DNA of 64,000 bases. Origin: a virus. Shown piece by piece: positions 9,510 to 17,101 of the stretch (positions are counted from its first letter, which is position 1; each line of letters begins with the position of its first letter). Location of the stretch: positions 1 to 64,000 of IMG/VR virus record IMGVR_UViG_3300031772_002739; one strand, given 5' to 3'. The translations under genes were made by a program, and so were the position numbers. A model generated the notes under the pieces. It was not told where the DNA came from, ran no database searches, and worked only from the letters and a program-made list of their open reading frames with translations.

Positions 9510-9520
9510 TCTGTACAGTA

Positions 9521-9570
9521 CTGCTTAGTACTGCTTAGTACTGCTTAGTACTGCTTAGTACTGCTTAGTA
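9521..9570 (+). repeat. Tandem repeat, 5 perfect copies of a 10-bp unit
   Basis: CTGCTTAGTA is repeated five times without mismatch, with a partial copy (GTA) before it. Each junction creates the palindrome AGTACT, so the array presents an AGTACT site every 10 bp, about one helical turn. It is in non-coding DNA and followed by an AT-rich stretch. The 9510-9721 interval otherwise contains no gene I can support. Confidence 0.9.
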
Positions 9571-9702
9571 CTTTAAATATTTATTTATAAAGAGCTAATC
9601 GCTTCAAAATCGCTACGGTAAGATAACCTACGCTCCTTTTTCGCTCCCGCTCAAAAGTACAACAATAAAATAATTTGTCAAGATATTTTAAAATATCAAC
9701 GA

Positions 9703-9710
9703 TATTTATA
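9703..9710 (+). promoter_or_regulatory. Candidate late-promoter motif GATATTTATA
   Basis: GATATTTATATTAGG 11 bases before the ATG of the HAD gene. AGGA directly follows and can serve as ribosome-binding site. Confidence 0.4.
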
Positions 9711-9721
9711 TTAGGAAACTT

Positions 9722-10228
9722 ATGCAATCTGATCATAATAGGACAGTGTACGTTGATATGGATGGAGTCGTTTCTGATTTTAGTTCACATTTTCAACATA
9801 TCACAGGAACGACCACAGGTCAACAATGGGATGACAACGAACTGTGGGCGAGGATCAACGCACACGGAAAAGAAAAGTTTTTTGCGGAAATGCCTTGGGT
9901 TCCTGGGTCAAAAGAAATGTGGAACTTCATAACTGACAACTTTTTGAATGTAAAAATATTGAGTGCTCTTGGAAGGAGCGATAAAGTTGATGGTGGTAAA
10001 ACTGCAAAAGGAAAGTTGGCTTGGTTGAGAAAAACCATACCATCATTGAAAGAAACGGATATTTTACTCGTTCCTAACAAACATGCTAAAAAACATTATG
10101 CTAAACCTAGTGATATATTAATCGATGACACCGAAGGTAATATTAAAGACTGGGAAAGTAAAGGCGGTATAGGAATACTTTTTAAAACTCCAAAAGATAC
10201 AATAATAAAATTGAGAGAATATGTATGA
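9722..10228 (+). CDS. HAD-superfamily phosphatase, 5'(3')-deoxyribonucleotidase-like
   Basis: A 168-residue HAD-fold hydrolase. Motif I is VDMDGVVSD (residues 11-19, nucleophile D12 and acid D14). Motif II falls at ILSALGR (residues ~79-85). Motif IV is ILIDDTEGNIKDW near residue 137. The cap is small, and the overall pattern resembles 5'(3')-deoxyribonucleotidases found in phages, which dephosphorylate dNMPs. Its stop overlaps the next gene's start (ATGA), so the two are coupled. A nucleotidase role would fit phage nucleotide metabolism, but substrate is inferred. Confidence 0.7.
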   Translation: MQSDHNRTVYVDMDGVVSDFSSHFQHITGTTTGQQWDDNELWARINAHGKEKFFAEMPWVPGSKEMWNFITDNFLNVKILSALGRSDKVDGGKTAKGKLAWLRKTIPSLKETDILLVPNKHAKKHYAKPSDILIDDTEGNIKDWESKGGIGILFKTPKDTIIKLREYV

Positions 10229-10689
10229 ATAAAAAAACAGAATTAAAAAACACAATTAAACAACTTATTAAAGAGATTCTAAGTGAACAATCATATAAAG
10301 TTGGCGGAAGATCTTACCGAACATTTCAAGATTCTCCACAAGTGACACAAAATCACGATCCGGAAGTTACTGAAAACGGAAACTACGAAGAAGCAGATGA
10401 ACTTCAAATTATCAAAAATATGGCTAGTATAGTTGAAAAGGTCAAAACGAAAACCGATAATCATTTTGAGTTGGTAAAAGCTATTAAACAGATTGAAGAA
10501 CTTGTTGATTCTCTTTTGGATTTACATAAATCTCTTCCAATGTTCAAATCAGGAGAAGTAGCAGAAGTGGCTCCTCCTGGATGGGAAAAGACGGTTAAGG
10601 GTATGAAGAAACATAAAGGTGATATAGAAAATCCCTGGGCATTAGCATGGTCTATGAAAAATAAAGGAGACAAACCAAGTAAATCATAA
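10225..10689 (+). CDS. Tagged small virion-type protein (capsid-targeting-like N-terminus)
   Basis: A 154-residue hydrophilic protein of unknown function. The N-terminus is a Lys/Leu/Ile amphipathic helix ending KEILSE-Q, resembling the MIKLKNILxE tags at 13.7-17.1 kb and containing an L-S-E site of the type cut by T4-type prohead protease. The middle is a helical region (residues ~55-110). The C-terminus has a compact signature, PPGWEKTVKGMKKHKG then NPWALAWSMK, which I have the impression recurs in phage proteins but cannot name. It overlaps the HAD gene by 4 bases and abuts the next start. Confidence 0.5.
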   Translation: MNKKTELKNTIKQLIKEILSEQSYKVGGRSYRTFQDSPQVTQNHDPEVTENGNYEEADELQIIKNMASIVEKVKTKTDNHFELVKAIKQIEELVDSLLDLHKSLPMFKSGEVAEVAPPGWEKTVKGMKKHKGDIENPWALAWSMKNKGDKPSKS

Positions 10690-11385
10690 ATGAAACTTCG
10701 GGTCTACAATGATACGTTAAATCCAGACCTTTGGGATGAGAATAAAAAACTTAAACCTGAGATTGGTAGTGTATTGTCAAAAGTATCTACGGACTTCTAT
10801 AAATCAACCGAATTGAGGGGAGAAATTATAGACATTTTATTTTTAGGATCGTCAGCTAATTATAATTGGAACCCCAATAGTGATATAGACCTTCATATAC
10901 TTATTGATGTCACTCAGGAAAAGATGCATCCAACTCATACTCGAAAGTTTTTAGATGTGTTGGCGTTCAAGTGGAATACTCAACATGATATACGGATTCG
11001 GGGAAATAAAGTTGAGGTATACATACAAGATATAGGAGAAACCAACAATTCTATCGGAATATATTCATTAATGAACAATGCTTGGTTAAGAGAACCATCA
11101 AAAGAACACGTTGAGTTGGATAAAGAACAGATTAAACGAAAATTTAAAATTCTCAAACATAAAATCAATCAGATAATAGAAACCGAAGATCCTGAAAAAT
11201 TGAAGGGTGTAATGAAAGATATACGGAATTTTAGACAATCAGGATTGGATAAAACTGGAGAATTTAGTACGGAAAATGTGGTATTCAAAGCTTTAAGACA
11301 CTCGGGATTGTTGACAAAGTTGAAGGATTCCATCAACAATTTTTATGATAAACAGGTTTCTATTAAAGATGATATATCCGTGTGA
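10690..11385 (+). CDS. Pol-beta-superfamily nucleotidyltransferase
   Basis: A 231-residue protein with the nucleotidyltransferase signature LGSSANYNWNPNSDIDLHI (about residues 53-71), that is, GS followed by a D-x-D metal-binding pair, and a third acidic strand at KVEVYIQD. The C-terminal half is helical (EQIKRKFKILKHKINQII) as in MNT/HEPN-like or minimal NTases. It begins immediately after the preceding stop. The last 43 bases overlap tail-to-tail with the minus-strand homing endonuclease, so its C-terminus may have been altered by that insertion. Target (nucleotide, tRNA or protein) is unknown. Confidence 0.65.
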   Translation: MKLRVYNDTLNPDLWDENKKLKPEIGSVLSKVSTDFYKSTELRGEIIDILFLGSSANYNWNPNSDIDLHILIDVTQEKMHPTHTRKFLDVLAFKWNTQHDIRIRGNKVEVYIQDIGETNNSIGIYSLMNNAWLREPSKEHVELDKEQIKRKFKILKHKINQIIETEDPEKLKGVMKDIRNFRQSGLDKTGEFSTENVVFKALRHSGLLTKLKDSINNFYDKQVSIKDDISV

Positions 11386-12854
11386 TTATTACTCCAAATC
11401 CATTTGGTGTGACCACAATCCCAAATTCTATCAAACCCGTTGTTTTTCATATTTTCCCATTCTGATAATGAATCGTCATATTTCGGTAATATGAATTTTA
11501 GTTTGTGTTTTTGAAATGACATTCGATTTTTAACACCTTTATATTTATCAGTAATATAATAATAATTTGGTACTGTGTTTCTATCAAATTTCATCCCCAT
11601 ATTAATATAGACATTTCCGTTAAAATATCTACGATCACTATAACTAACAATAGATTTTGGATTGTGAGTTTTTACAAAATGTTGAAATAATTTGCTTGCA
11701 CCTCCAATGGTGGTATAATTAAGTTTATTACAAAAACGTGAAATTTCCCACTCTACGGTTTTGTCAAATCTTGATGTTTTTCTAAATGTCATTACGGATA
11801 CTAATTCATTGTCATGGTATAATCCCAATTTTATTGTTGATTTATCTTCACCTTGAATATGAGATTTATTTAAAAATGTATTTTTGTCTTTAGTGGATAT
11901 TGTTCTTATTTCACATGTTCTAGCAAAAATTTTGTTTGGTCGATATCCAAGTATAGAATTTATGATCGATTTTACAATTTCTGTTTTTTCAATCCATTCG
12001 TTTTCTAAAATATGAATTAATCTTACTCCATGAAACAAACAATTATTGGTTTTATTAAGATGATAATTTTTTTGAATTCCTCCACCTACGTTGCTGTGCC
12101 AATAAAGACCATTTATTTCAAATGCAATTTTTTTGAATGGTATATAAAAATCTAATTCTTTTCCATTTAAAATAACACGATCACGTCTTTTAATTTCTAT
12201 ATTTTTTGGAACTATAGACGACAAGAATTCAAAGAAAGAACGTTCTAATTCAAGTCTACGATCAGGATGACATTTATTACAGTAAATGTTAGAAAGATGA
12301 TATACTGAATGTTCAAATTCATTACCACATATATCGCATTTAAACTTATACAAATTTTTAAAATGATATCCTATATATTCGTTTCTTTCAGATAAAAAAG
12401 TAATATTCCATTCTTTACATAGATTTTTAATATATTTATAATGTCGATCCATTATTTGTTCGTTTACTTTTTGTATAACATCTGTAGTATTACGAATATT
12501 ATTTACTCCATATCGGTTTAAACATGTTTGTTTTATTTGTTCATAGTTGTTATAATTTTCGTTTCCATAACGTTTCTTTTTAGTATTTTTACTTTTTTCT
12601 ATGAATTTTTTTGATTGTAAAGCATGTTCGACACCATGTTTATTCATCATTGATTTTTTAAAATTTTCTACAACATTCTGTGTTTTCATGGGATGATCAG
12701 TTCCATAATTTTTTTGATAAGTAGATTTTTGACTTTTTTTCATTTTATCAATGACTTCTGGATTGTGTTGAGCACATGTTTTAGAACATGAAACTTGATT
12801 GTTTCGTTTGGTTCTAAATTCATTTTTACAAGTTGGACAAATTTTTAATATCAT
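11343..12854 (-). CDS. Homing endonuclease, Vsr-like (second, minus-strand copy)
   Basis: About 503 residues from ATG 12854 (a TTG at 12869 gives 508). It has an N-terminal zinc-ribbon-like CPTCKNEF ... CSKTC, several Y/H-G-(V/T/N)-(E/D/N)H repeats (KNYGTDHP, NKHGVEHA), a second ribbon CDICGNEF ... CNKC, and the nuclease core DRVILNGKELDFYIPFKKIAFEINGLYWHS. The C-terminus (GGASKLFQHF ... FNGNVYINMGMKF ... WDCGHTKWIW) parallels the plus-strand copy at 7722. It is driven by a consensus promoter of its own. It lies antisense to its neighbours and overlaps the nucleotidyltransferase gene end. Confidence 0.75.
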   Translation of the reverse strand: MILKICPTCKNEFRTKRNNQVSCSKTCAQHNPEVIDKMKKSQKSTYQKNYGTDHPMKTQNVVENFKKSMMNKHGVEHALQSKKFIEKSKNTKKKRYGNENYNNYEQIKQTCLNRYGVNNIRNTTDVIQKVNEQIMDRHYKYIKNLCKEWNITFLSERNEYIGYHFKNLYKFKCDICGNEFEHSVYHLSNIYCNKCHPDRRLELERSFFEFLSSIVPKNIEIKRRDRVILNGKELDFYIPFKKIAFEINGLYWHSNVGGGIQKNYHLNKTNNCLFHGVRLIHILENEWIEKTEIVKSIINSILGYRPNKIFARTCEIRTISTKDKNTFLNKSHIQGEDKSTIKLGLYHDNELVSVMTFRKTSRFDKTVEWEISRFCNKLNYTTIGGASKLFQHFVKTHNPKSIVSYSDRRYFNGNVYINMGMKFDRNTVPNYYYITDKYKGVKNRMSFQKHKLKFILPKYDDSLSEWENMKNNGFDRIWDCGHTKWIWSNNHTDISSLIETCLS

Positions 12855-12881
12855 ATGTTTATAGTTCAAATGTCGTTAATA

Positions 12882-12910
12882 ATTATAGAACGTCACGATA
12901 TAAATGTCAA
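12882..12910 (-). promoter_or_regulatory. Consensus sigma70 promoter for minus-strand homing endonuclease
   Basis: On the minus strand, TTGACA (12910-12905), a 17-base spacer and TATAAT (12887-12882): both boxes match the bacterial consensus exactly. The predicted start near 12875 would put the TTG at 12869 or the ATG at 12854 close to the 5' end. Confidence 0.75.
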
Positions 12911-12926
12911 ATTTTTATTTTTCAAA

Positions 12927-12934
12927 TATTTATA
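12927..12934 (+). promoter_or_regulatory. Candidate late-promoter motif before tail tube gene
   Basis: AATATTTATACATG, 44 bases before the tube ATG at 12979. It supports transcription of the tube gene independently of the sheath gene. Confidence 0.35.
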
Positions 12935-12978
12935 CATGTGAAGATATTATTTTCTATATTAACAAAACAGGAGTATTT

Positions 12979-13470
12979 ATGGCAGATTTATTAAATTCAA
13001 ACGAGATATTCTATACATCATTTGAACCAAAGGTTCAACATCGTTTTCAGATGTATGTTGATGGTATTCCAGCTTTTACAATCAAAAAAACCGATAGACC
13101 AAAGTTGACTCAAGAAAGAAAAGCTCTTGATCACATTAACTTACAGCGTTACTACAAAGGTAAATCTATCTGGCAAGAAATTACGATGGAACTTTATGAT
13201 CCAATCGTTCCGTCAGCAGCTCAGGCTGTTATGGAGTGGGTTCGTCTATCACACGAATCGGTAACTGGCCGCGATGGATATATGGATTTCTACAAGAAAG
13301 ATATAACGATCAATGTTATCGGTCCTGTCGGTGATAAAGTTGAAGAGTGGACACTTAAAGGTGCTTTCGTTACCAACGCTGATTTTCAAAACTTGGATTG
13401 GACAAACACGGGCGACCCATTAGGTGTGACTATAGTTGTATCATATGATTATGCCATTTTACAGTATTGA
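12979..13470 (+). CDS. Tail tube protein (gp19-like)
   Basis: 163 residues from ATG 12979, exactly the length of T4 gp19. The upstream in-frame ATG at 12904 is rejected because AGGAG lies 6-7 bases before 12979 and the product then starts MADLLNSNEIF, typical of tube proteins. The core reads FEPKVQHRFQMYVDGIPAFTIKK, then a strand-rich body with ITMELYDPIVPSAAQAVMEW and a C-terminal strand LGVTIVVSYDYAIL, consistent with the tube beta-barrel that also extends a hub-like interface. It forms the inner tube of the contractile tail. It is separated from its usual sheath partner by the cassette upstream and is followed by a terminator. Confidence 0.9.
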   Translation: MADLLNSNEIFYTSFEPKVQHRFQMYVDGIPAFTIKKTDRPKLTQERKALDHINLQRYYKGKSIWQEITMELYDPIVPSAAQAVMEWVRLSHESVTGRDGYMDFYKKDITINVIGPVGDKVEEWTLKGAFVTNADFQNLDWTNTGDPLGVTIVVSYDYAILQY

Positions 13471-13538
13471 TGTATCTCATTATCAACTACTTATAATTAT
13501 CTCCTATATCATAGCGTAATCAAAAATAAAAGTTTGAC

Positions 13539-13577
13539 ATCTCTCCTCCTTATGTATAAGGGGGAGATTTATTTTTA
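13539..13577 (+). terminator. Terminator after tail tube gene
   Basis: ATCTCTCCTCCTTAT / ATAAGGGGGAGAT form an imperfect stem with a short loop, followed by a TTTATTTTT tail. Confidence 0.65.
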
Positions 13578-13623
13578 AAGTGACTGATATGAAAAATATT
13601 AATTCATCGTTAATTTTGGTTGA

Positions 13624-13631
13624 TATTTATA
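13624..13631 (+). promoter_or_regulatory. Candidate late-promoter motif before tagged tandem family
   Basis: TGATATTTATAAATGG, 29 bases before ATG 13661, with a second variant TATTTATT at 13646-13653. No clear ribosome-binding site precedes the ATG. Confidence 0.35.
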
Positions 13632-13660
13632 AATGGTAAATCCTATATTTATTTGAGTGT

Positions 13661-14467
13661 ATGATAAAATTAAAAGACATATTACAAGAAGCCTGTGAAA
13701 AAGCTCTTGCAAGAACGGTGCCTATAACTAAAGAAAATTTTGATCGTATGTTGCCGTCGTGTAGTGATGCGGTGGATGCAAATAAACAAGGATACGTAAT
13801 TTATAGAGGATTAGAAAAAATCATACCATCCTTATACGCATCGGTGAACCCAAGTGAATATTATAGGTATTCAATGAATACAACAAATTTTTATACCGCA
13901 CTCATAGACGTATTACCTTCTTGGGTTGATTATCCAAAACGAAGTCGTAGTATTATATGTTCTACATCGATGGGATCTGCTGGATGCTTCGGTAACACTA
14001 TATATCAAGTATTCCCCCAAAATGGAGCGTCAATAGGTATATGTCCGAAATCAGATTTTTGGGGTTCTTTTAAAATAGTTAAAAATAGATTAAAATATGC
14101 TAAGGATATGGATTTATTCAATTACTGTATGGAAAGTTTTATTAGACATGTTTTAAACATAAAATTTTCTTCATCCGATCTTACGCCGTCGGGCATCATT
14201 AACATACTTAAACAAATGGATGACGTTATGAATAATAAAAAAGATGAAATATACACAGCAGATGAATACGATGAGAATATATGGAATGACGTTAAACAAA
14301 GGTGGAAAGTTTCCTGGATGCATTATTTTGATGAATTATTGGATCCAGAAAATAATGAATTTATGGTGATGCCAATTAAAAATTTTAATGTTACAGAAAA
14401 AAATGTATCAGGAAGAGAAGTGTGGACAGATGCTTATTCGTTGTTGAAAGTTGATGAAAGTCGATGA
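13661..14467 (+). CDS. Tagged ADP-ribosyltransferase-like protein, paralogue 1
   Basis: 268 residues; first of four tandem paralogues. Residues 1-11 (MIKLKDILQEA) form an amphipathic tag with an L-Q-E-A site like those cut by T4-type prohead protease. Shared family features: YRG near residue 48-50, PKRSRSIICSTS at residues ~92-103, a G-x-x-x-x-VF strand soon after, and a C-terminal (R/E)E-x-W-T/S-D motif (REVWTD, E253). The order R, S-T-S, E with this spacing resembles the R-S-E class of ADP-ribosyltransferases, enzymes T4 also packages and injects (Alt). The strict E-x-E of that class is not present, so the enzymatic call is an inference. It differs from the others in its shorter tail and its gap to the next gene. 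Confidence 0.45.
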   Translation: MIKLKDILQEACEKALARTVPITKENFDRMLPSCSDAVDANKQGYVIYRGLEKIIPSLYASVNPSEYYRYSMNTTNFYTALIDVLPSWVDYPKRSRSIICSTSMGSAGCFGNTIYQVFPQNGASIGICPKSDFWGSFKIVKNRLKYAKDMDLFNYCMESFIRHVLNIKFSSSDLTPSGIINILKQMDDVMNNKKDEIYTADEYDENIWNDVKQRWKVSWMHYFDELLDPENNEFMVMPIKNFNVTEKNVSGREVWTDAYSLLKVDESR

Positions 14468-14519
14468 ATCAACGTTGATGTAAATTCGGTTGAACCACCA
14501 TATCGTTAATAAAAATAGT

Positions 14520-15413
14520 ATGATCAAGTTGAAAAATATATTAGAAACATCTCAACCTTATAGTAAGAACATATCCGAATTAAGTGTTGGAATGGCTTCC
14601 TTACATGCGAATACAACTTTTAAAAACTCTTTTGATTTATATAAACAAGATTCAAGAGTTTTGTATAGAGGAATAAGTGATAAATATCGTGGAAATTATT
14701 ATTATGTGAATCCTCGGACCGCGGCTAGAATATCAAAAGACAGTAATAATCTTTATGTAGCTTTGATGGATGCGTTACCTTCATGGAACGGATATCCGAA
14801 ACGAAGTAGAAGTATTATTGTGGGAACGTCGGAATCTGTGGCTGAAGATTACGGAGATATATTTTTAGTATTTTTAAAATATAACGCTAACGTGGCTGTT
14901 TGTTCAGAAGACGATTTATGGAAAGGCATGCCTTATTTAATGAGAAAAACTAACGTCAACGGGTTAGATACTTATATGATGGGTTTAAATGAGTTGTTGA
15001 TGAGTGTTAGTAGATATGATGATAAAATACCTGATATAGAAACTAAAACTTATTCGGAAAACAACATAGAAGAATTTTTTCAAGGTATGATATATCTTAC
15101 AAAGGAAGTGTTAGAAAAGTCTATTAGTGATAGACTGGTTTGGAGCGCCGCCGCAAGGATATCGAAAAATATGCTTTTAAGTTCTTCCGATGCAAAAAAT
15201 GGTTGGAGGAATTATTTTAATGATCTTTTTGATCCTGTTAATAATGGAATATCGTTATCATCTGTATCAGAACTTCCATATGATGAAAAACATGAATGTT
15301 GGTCAGATAGTGATGCATTGTTGGTAAAGGATGAAGATCAAGCGGTAAGAATTTTATACAAATACAAACCGCCCGATCCTAATCAACAGACTTTAGATTT
15401 TGGAAATGTATGA
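14520..15413 (+). CDS. Tagged ADP-ribosyltransferase-like protein, paralogue 2
   Basis: 297 residues from ATG 14520, chosen over an in-frame TTG at 14490 because it restores the conserved MIKLKNILE start. Family marks: VLYRG (R50), YPKRSRSIIVGTSES, YGDIFLVF, then GWRNYFNDLFDP and HECWSD (E259). It has a longer C-terminal tail than its sisters (KYKPPDPNQQTLDF). The stop overlaps the next ATG (ATGA). Its tag lacks a clean L-x-E before residue 11 (ILET), but an I-S-E is present near residue 20. Function as for paralogue 1 is inferred. Confidence 0.45.
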   Translation: MIKLKNILETSQPYSKNISELSVGMASLHANTTFKNSFDLYKQDSRVLYRGISDKYRGNYYYVNPRTAARISKDSNNLYVALMDALPSWNGYPKRSRSIIVGTSESVAEDYGDIFLVFLKYNANVAVCSEDDLWKGMPYLMRKTNVNGLDTYMMGLNELLMSVSRYDDKIPDIETKTYSENNIEEFFQGMIYLTKEVLEKSISDRLVWSAAARISKNMLLSSSDAKNGWRNYFNDLFDPVNNGISLSSVSELPYDEKHECWSDSDALLVKDEDQAVRILYKYKPPDPNQQTLDFGNV

Positions 15414-16264
15414 TCAAGTTAAAAAACATAGTCGAAGAATTTTTGAGATCGTCACCGGAGGGAGAAAGACGTAGGACGATTGATTTAGATCAAGCTGTTT
15501 CTTTGGCAAAAGATTATAGTGAATCGATAGAGATAGGCGGTAAAGGCCGGTTGTATAGGGGGGTAAGAGGCGCCGATCAACGTTATTATTATATAGATCC
15601 GTCCAGTTCACCAATGAGATATTCAAGAGATGTAAACAACATTTACATGGCTCTTATGGATACTTTACCGGCGTGGAGTGGATTTCCAAAAAGAAGTCAT
15701 AGTATTATAGTTTCTACAGATTATACAGATGCTAATAGCTATGGTGCTTTGTATGTAGTGTTTTTGAAAAATGAATCGAAAATAGCTTCTGCTAGTTCCA
15801 AAGATATTATTTCGTATGCGGGAATGCCATATCTTTATGATAGACTGAACGTGGATTTAGAAGGTTATATGTATAGATTGGAAAAACTGTTTAACACTGG
15901 AAAAGAGTTAGGATGGTATATGCCTACGACAGGAAAACATGATTATACCTACAAAAATATAGAAGATTTTTACAACGAAATGAGCGATTTAACTGTGGAA
16001 CGGTTGAAAATTCTTCAAACTAAGTTTCAGAACTACGTTAAGATAACTAATGTGATAGATGATATGTTGAAACATCCTGATCCAGAAAACGGATGGAAAA
16101 ATTATTTTAATGAATTATTAAGTCCAACAAAAAATGGTATAACTTTAGAAACGATATCATCTATAAAATACAATGATGGTAGAGAATGTTGGACAGAATT
16201 TCCTGCTATACTTGTCAGACAAACTTTTTTGGGTGGATTTATTGATGCTTATAATAATGTATGA
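15410..16264 (+). CDS. Tagged ADP-ribosyltransferase-like protein, paralogue 3
   Basis: 284 residues beginning MIKLKNIVEEF. Family marks: LYRGVRG, PKRSHSIIVST, YGALYVVF, GWKNYFNELLSP and RECWTE. The start overlaps the previous stop by ATGA and the same junction sequence (TGTATGATCAAGTTAAAAAA) begins the next gene, so the tandem array shares DNA-level junctions. A strand YYYIDPSSS after the YRG corresponds to the conserved Y-x-(V/D/L)-(N/D)P of the other copies. No membrane segments. Function inferred only. Confidence 0.45.
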   Translation: MIKLKNIVEEFLRSSPEGERRRTIDLDQAVSLAKDYSESIEIGGKGRLYRGVRGADQRYYYIDPSSSPMRYSRDVNNIYMALMDTLPAWSGFPKRSHSIIVSTDYTDANSYGALYVVFLKNESKIASASSKDIISYAGMPYLYDRLNVDLEGYMYRLEKLFNTGKELGWYMPTTGKHDYTYKNIEDFYNEMSDLTVERLKILQTKFQNYVKITNVIDDMLKHPDPENGWKNYFNELLSPTKNGITLETISSIKYNDGRECWTEFPAILVRQTFLGGFIDAYNNV

Positions 16265-17097
16265 TCAAGTTAAAAAATATATTGAATGAAATCAGAAGGG
16301 TGCCTGTTAATATAAACAGCTCTTTAGCTTTTATGAGATCCAAATGTTCTTTAGCCGTTGGTCACGCTAGAGAGGGAAGAGTTGTTTATCGTGGTGTTGA
16401 GACTGCCACAAAACCAGCATATTATCTAGATCCTTCAAAAGAGTCGAGGACATCGAAAGATACTAACAATCTTTATCAGGCTATAATGGCTACGTCTCCA
16501 AATTGGGATGGGTATCCAAATAGAGAACAGAGTGTTATGTTTTCACCGATGAAAAGCACAGCAGATGAATACGGAGAAGCATATTTTGTGTTTGTTCCAG
16601 ATGATGCTAATATAGTTATGACAACATTAAGCCATGGAGATTTTTGGCACTCTATGGATAATATTGAAAAACGAATCACGGCAGACATTCCATCGTTGAT
16701 GAATATTATTAAAGGAATAAGTAACTATTCAAATATAAATCCCGATTTAAATTTTGAATTCCCCAATGTAGTAGAACATGTTTTTACATCATCTGATGTT
16801 AATAAGTTCTACGAGGAAATGAAAAAGTTTACTAAAGAAAAAATTGAATATTTAATTCAAGTTAAAAAACCTTGGCCACATGCTAAACCGTTTTACTTGG
16901 ATATGTTGAAACATTATGATGCCGAAAACGGATGGAGAAACTATTTCAATGATTTGTTTGATCCTCAAAAGAATAAAATAAAGTTGGGTGGAGTTAACGA
17001 CATCCCATATAGAAAAGATGAAGAATGTTGGACGGATTCTCCTGTATTGTTGTTGTCTTGTGGTTTGAATGTAAATAAAATTTTGAACGATTTATAA
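16261..17097 (+). CDS. Tagged ADP-ribosyltransferase-like protein, paralogue 4
   Basis: 278 residues beginning MIKLKNILNEIRR, with a well-formed I-L-N-E site. Family marks: VVYRGVE, the position of PKRS is changed to YPNREQSVMFSP, YGEAYFVF is kept, then GWRNYFNDLFDP and EECWTD. The SII-ST segment, proposed to correspond to the S-T-S of transferases, is altered here to SVMFSP, so this copy may have lost activity or changed substrate. It overlaps paralogue 3 by 4 bases and is followed after 4 bases by the kinase with the same tag. Confidence 0.4.
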   Translation: MIKLKNILNEIRRVPVNINSSLAFMRSKCSLAVGHAREGRVVYRGVETATKPAYYLDPSKESRTSKDTNNLYQAIMATSPNWDGYPNREQSVMFSPMKSTADEYGEAYFVFVPDDANIVMTTLSHGDFWHSMDNIEKRITADIPSLMNIIKGISNYSNINPDLNFEFPNVVEHVFTSSDVNKFYEEMKKFTKEKIEYLIQVKKPWPHAKPFYLDMLKHYDAENGWRNYFNDLFDPQKNKIKLGGVNDIPYRKDEECWTDSPVLLLSCGLNVNKILNDL

Positions 17098-17101
17098 ATG
17101 T

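Noticed and set aside
9575-9700. tRNA or small RNA in the gap after the 10-bp repeats
   Set aside because: I could not fold a cloverleaf or find conserved T-loop and D-loop signatures; only AT-rich sequence and a short GC-rich patch are seen.
10690-11385. CRISPR or toxin-antitoxin system around the nucleotidyltransferase
   Set aside because: No spaced repeats were found, and no HEPN- or antitoxin-like partner gene flanks it.
12904-12978. Longer tube protein starting at ATG 12904
   Set aside because: The added 25 residues are not tube-like, and AGGAG with the 163-residue length supports ATG 12979.
13534-13560. TTGACA followed by TATAAG near the tube terminator
   Set aside because: The spacer is 15 bases and the sequence is the terminator stem itself; the downstream genes have a better-placed motif at 13624.
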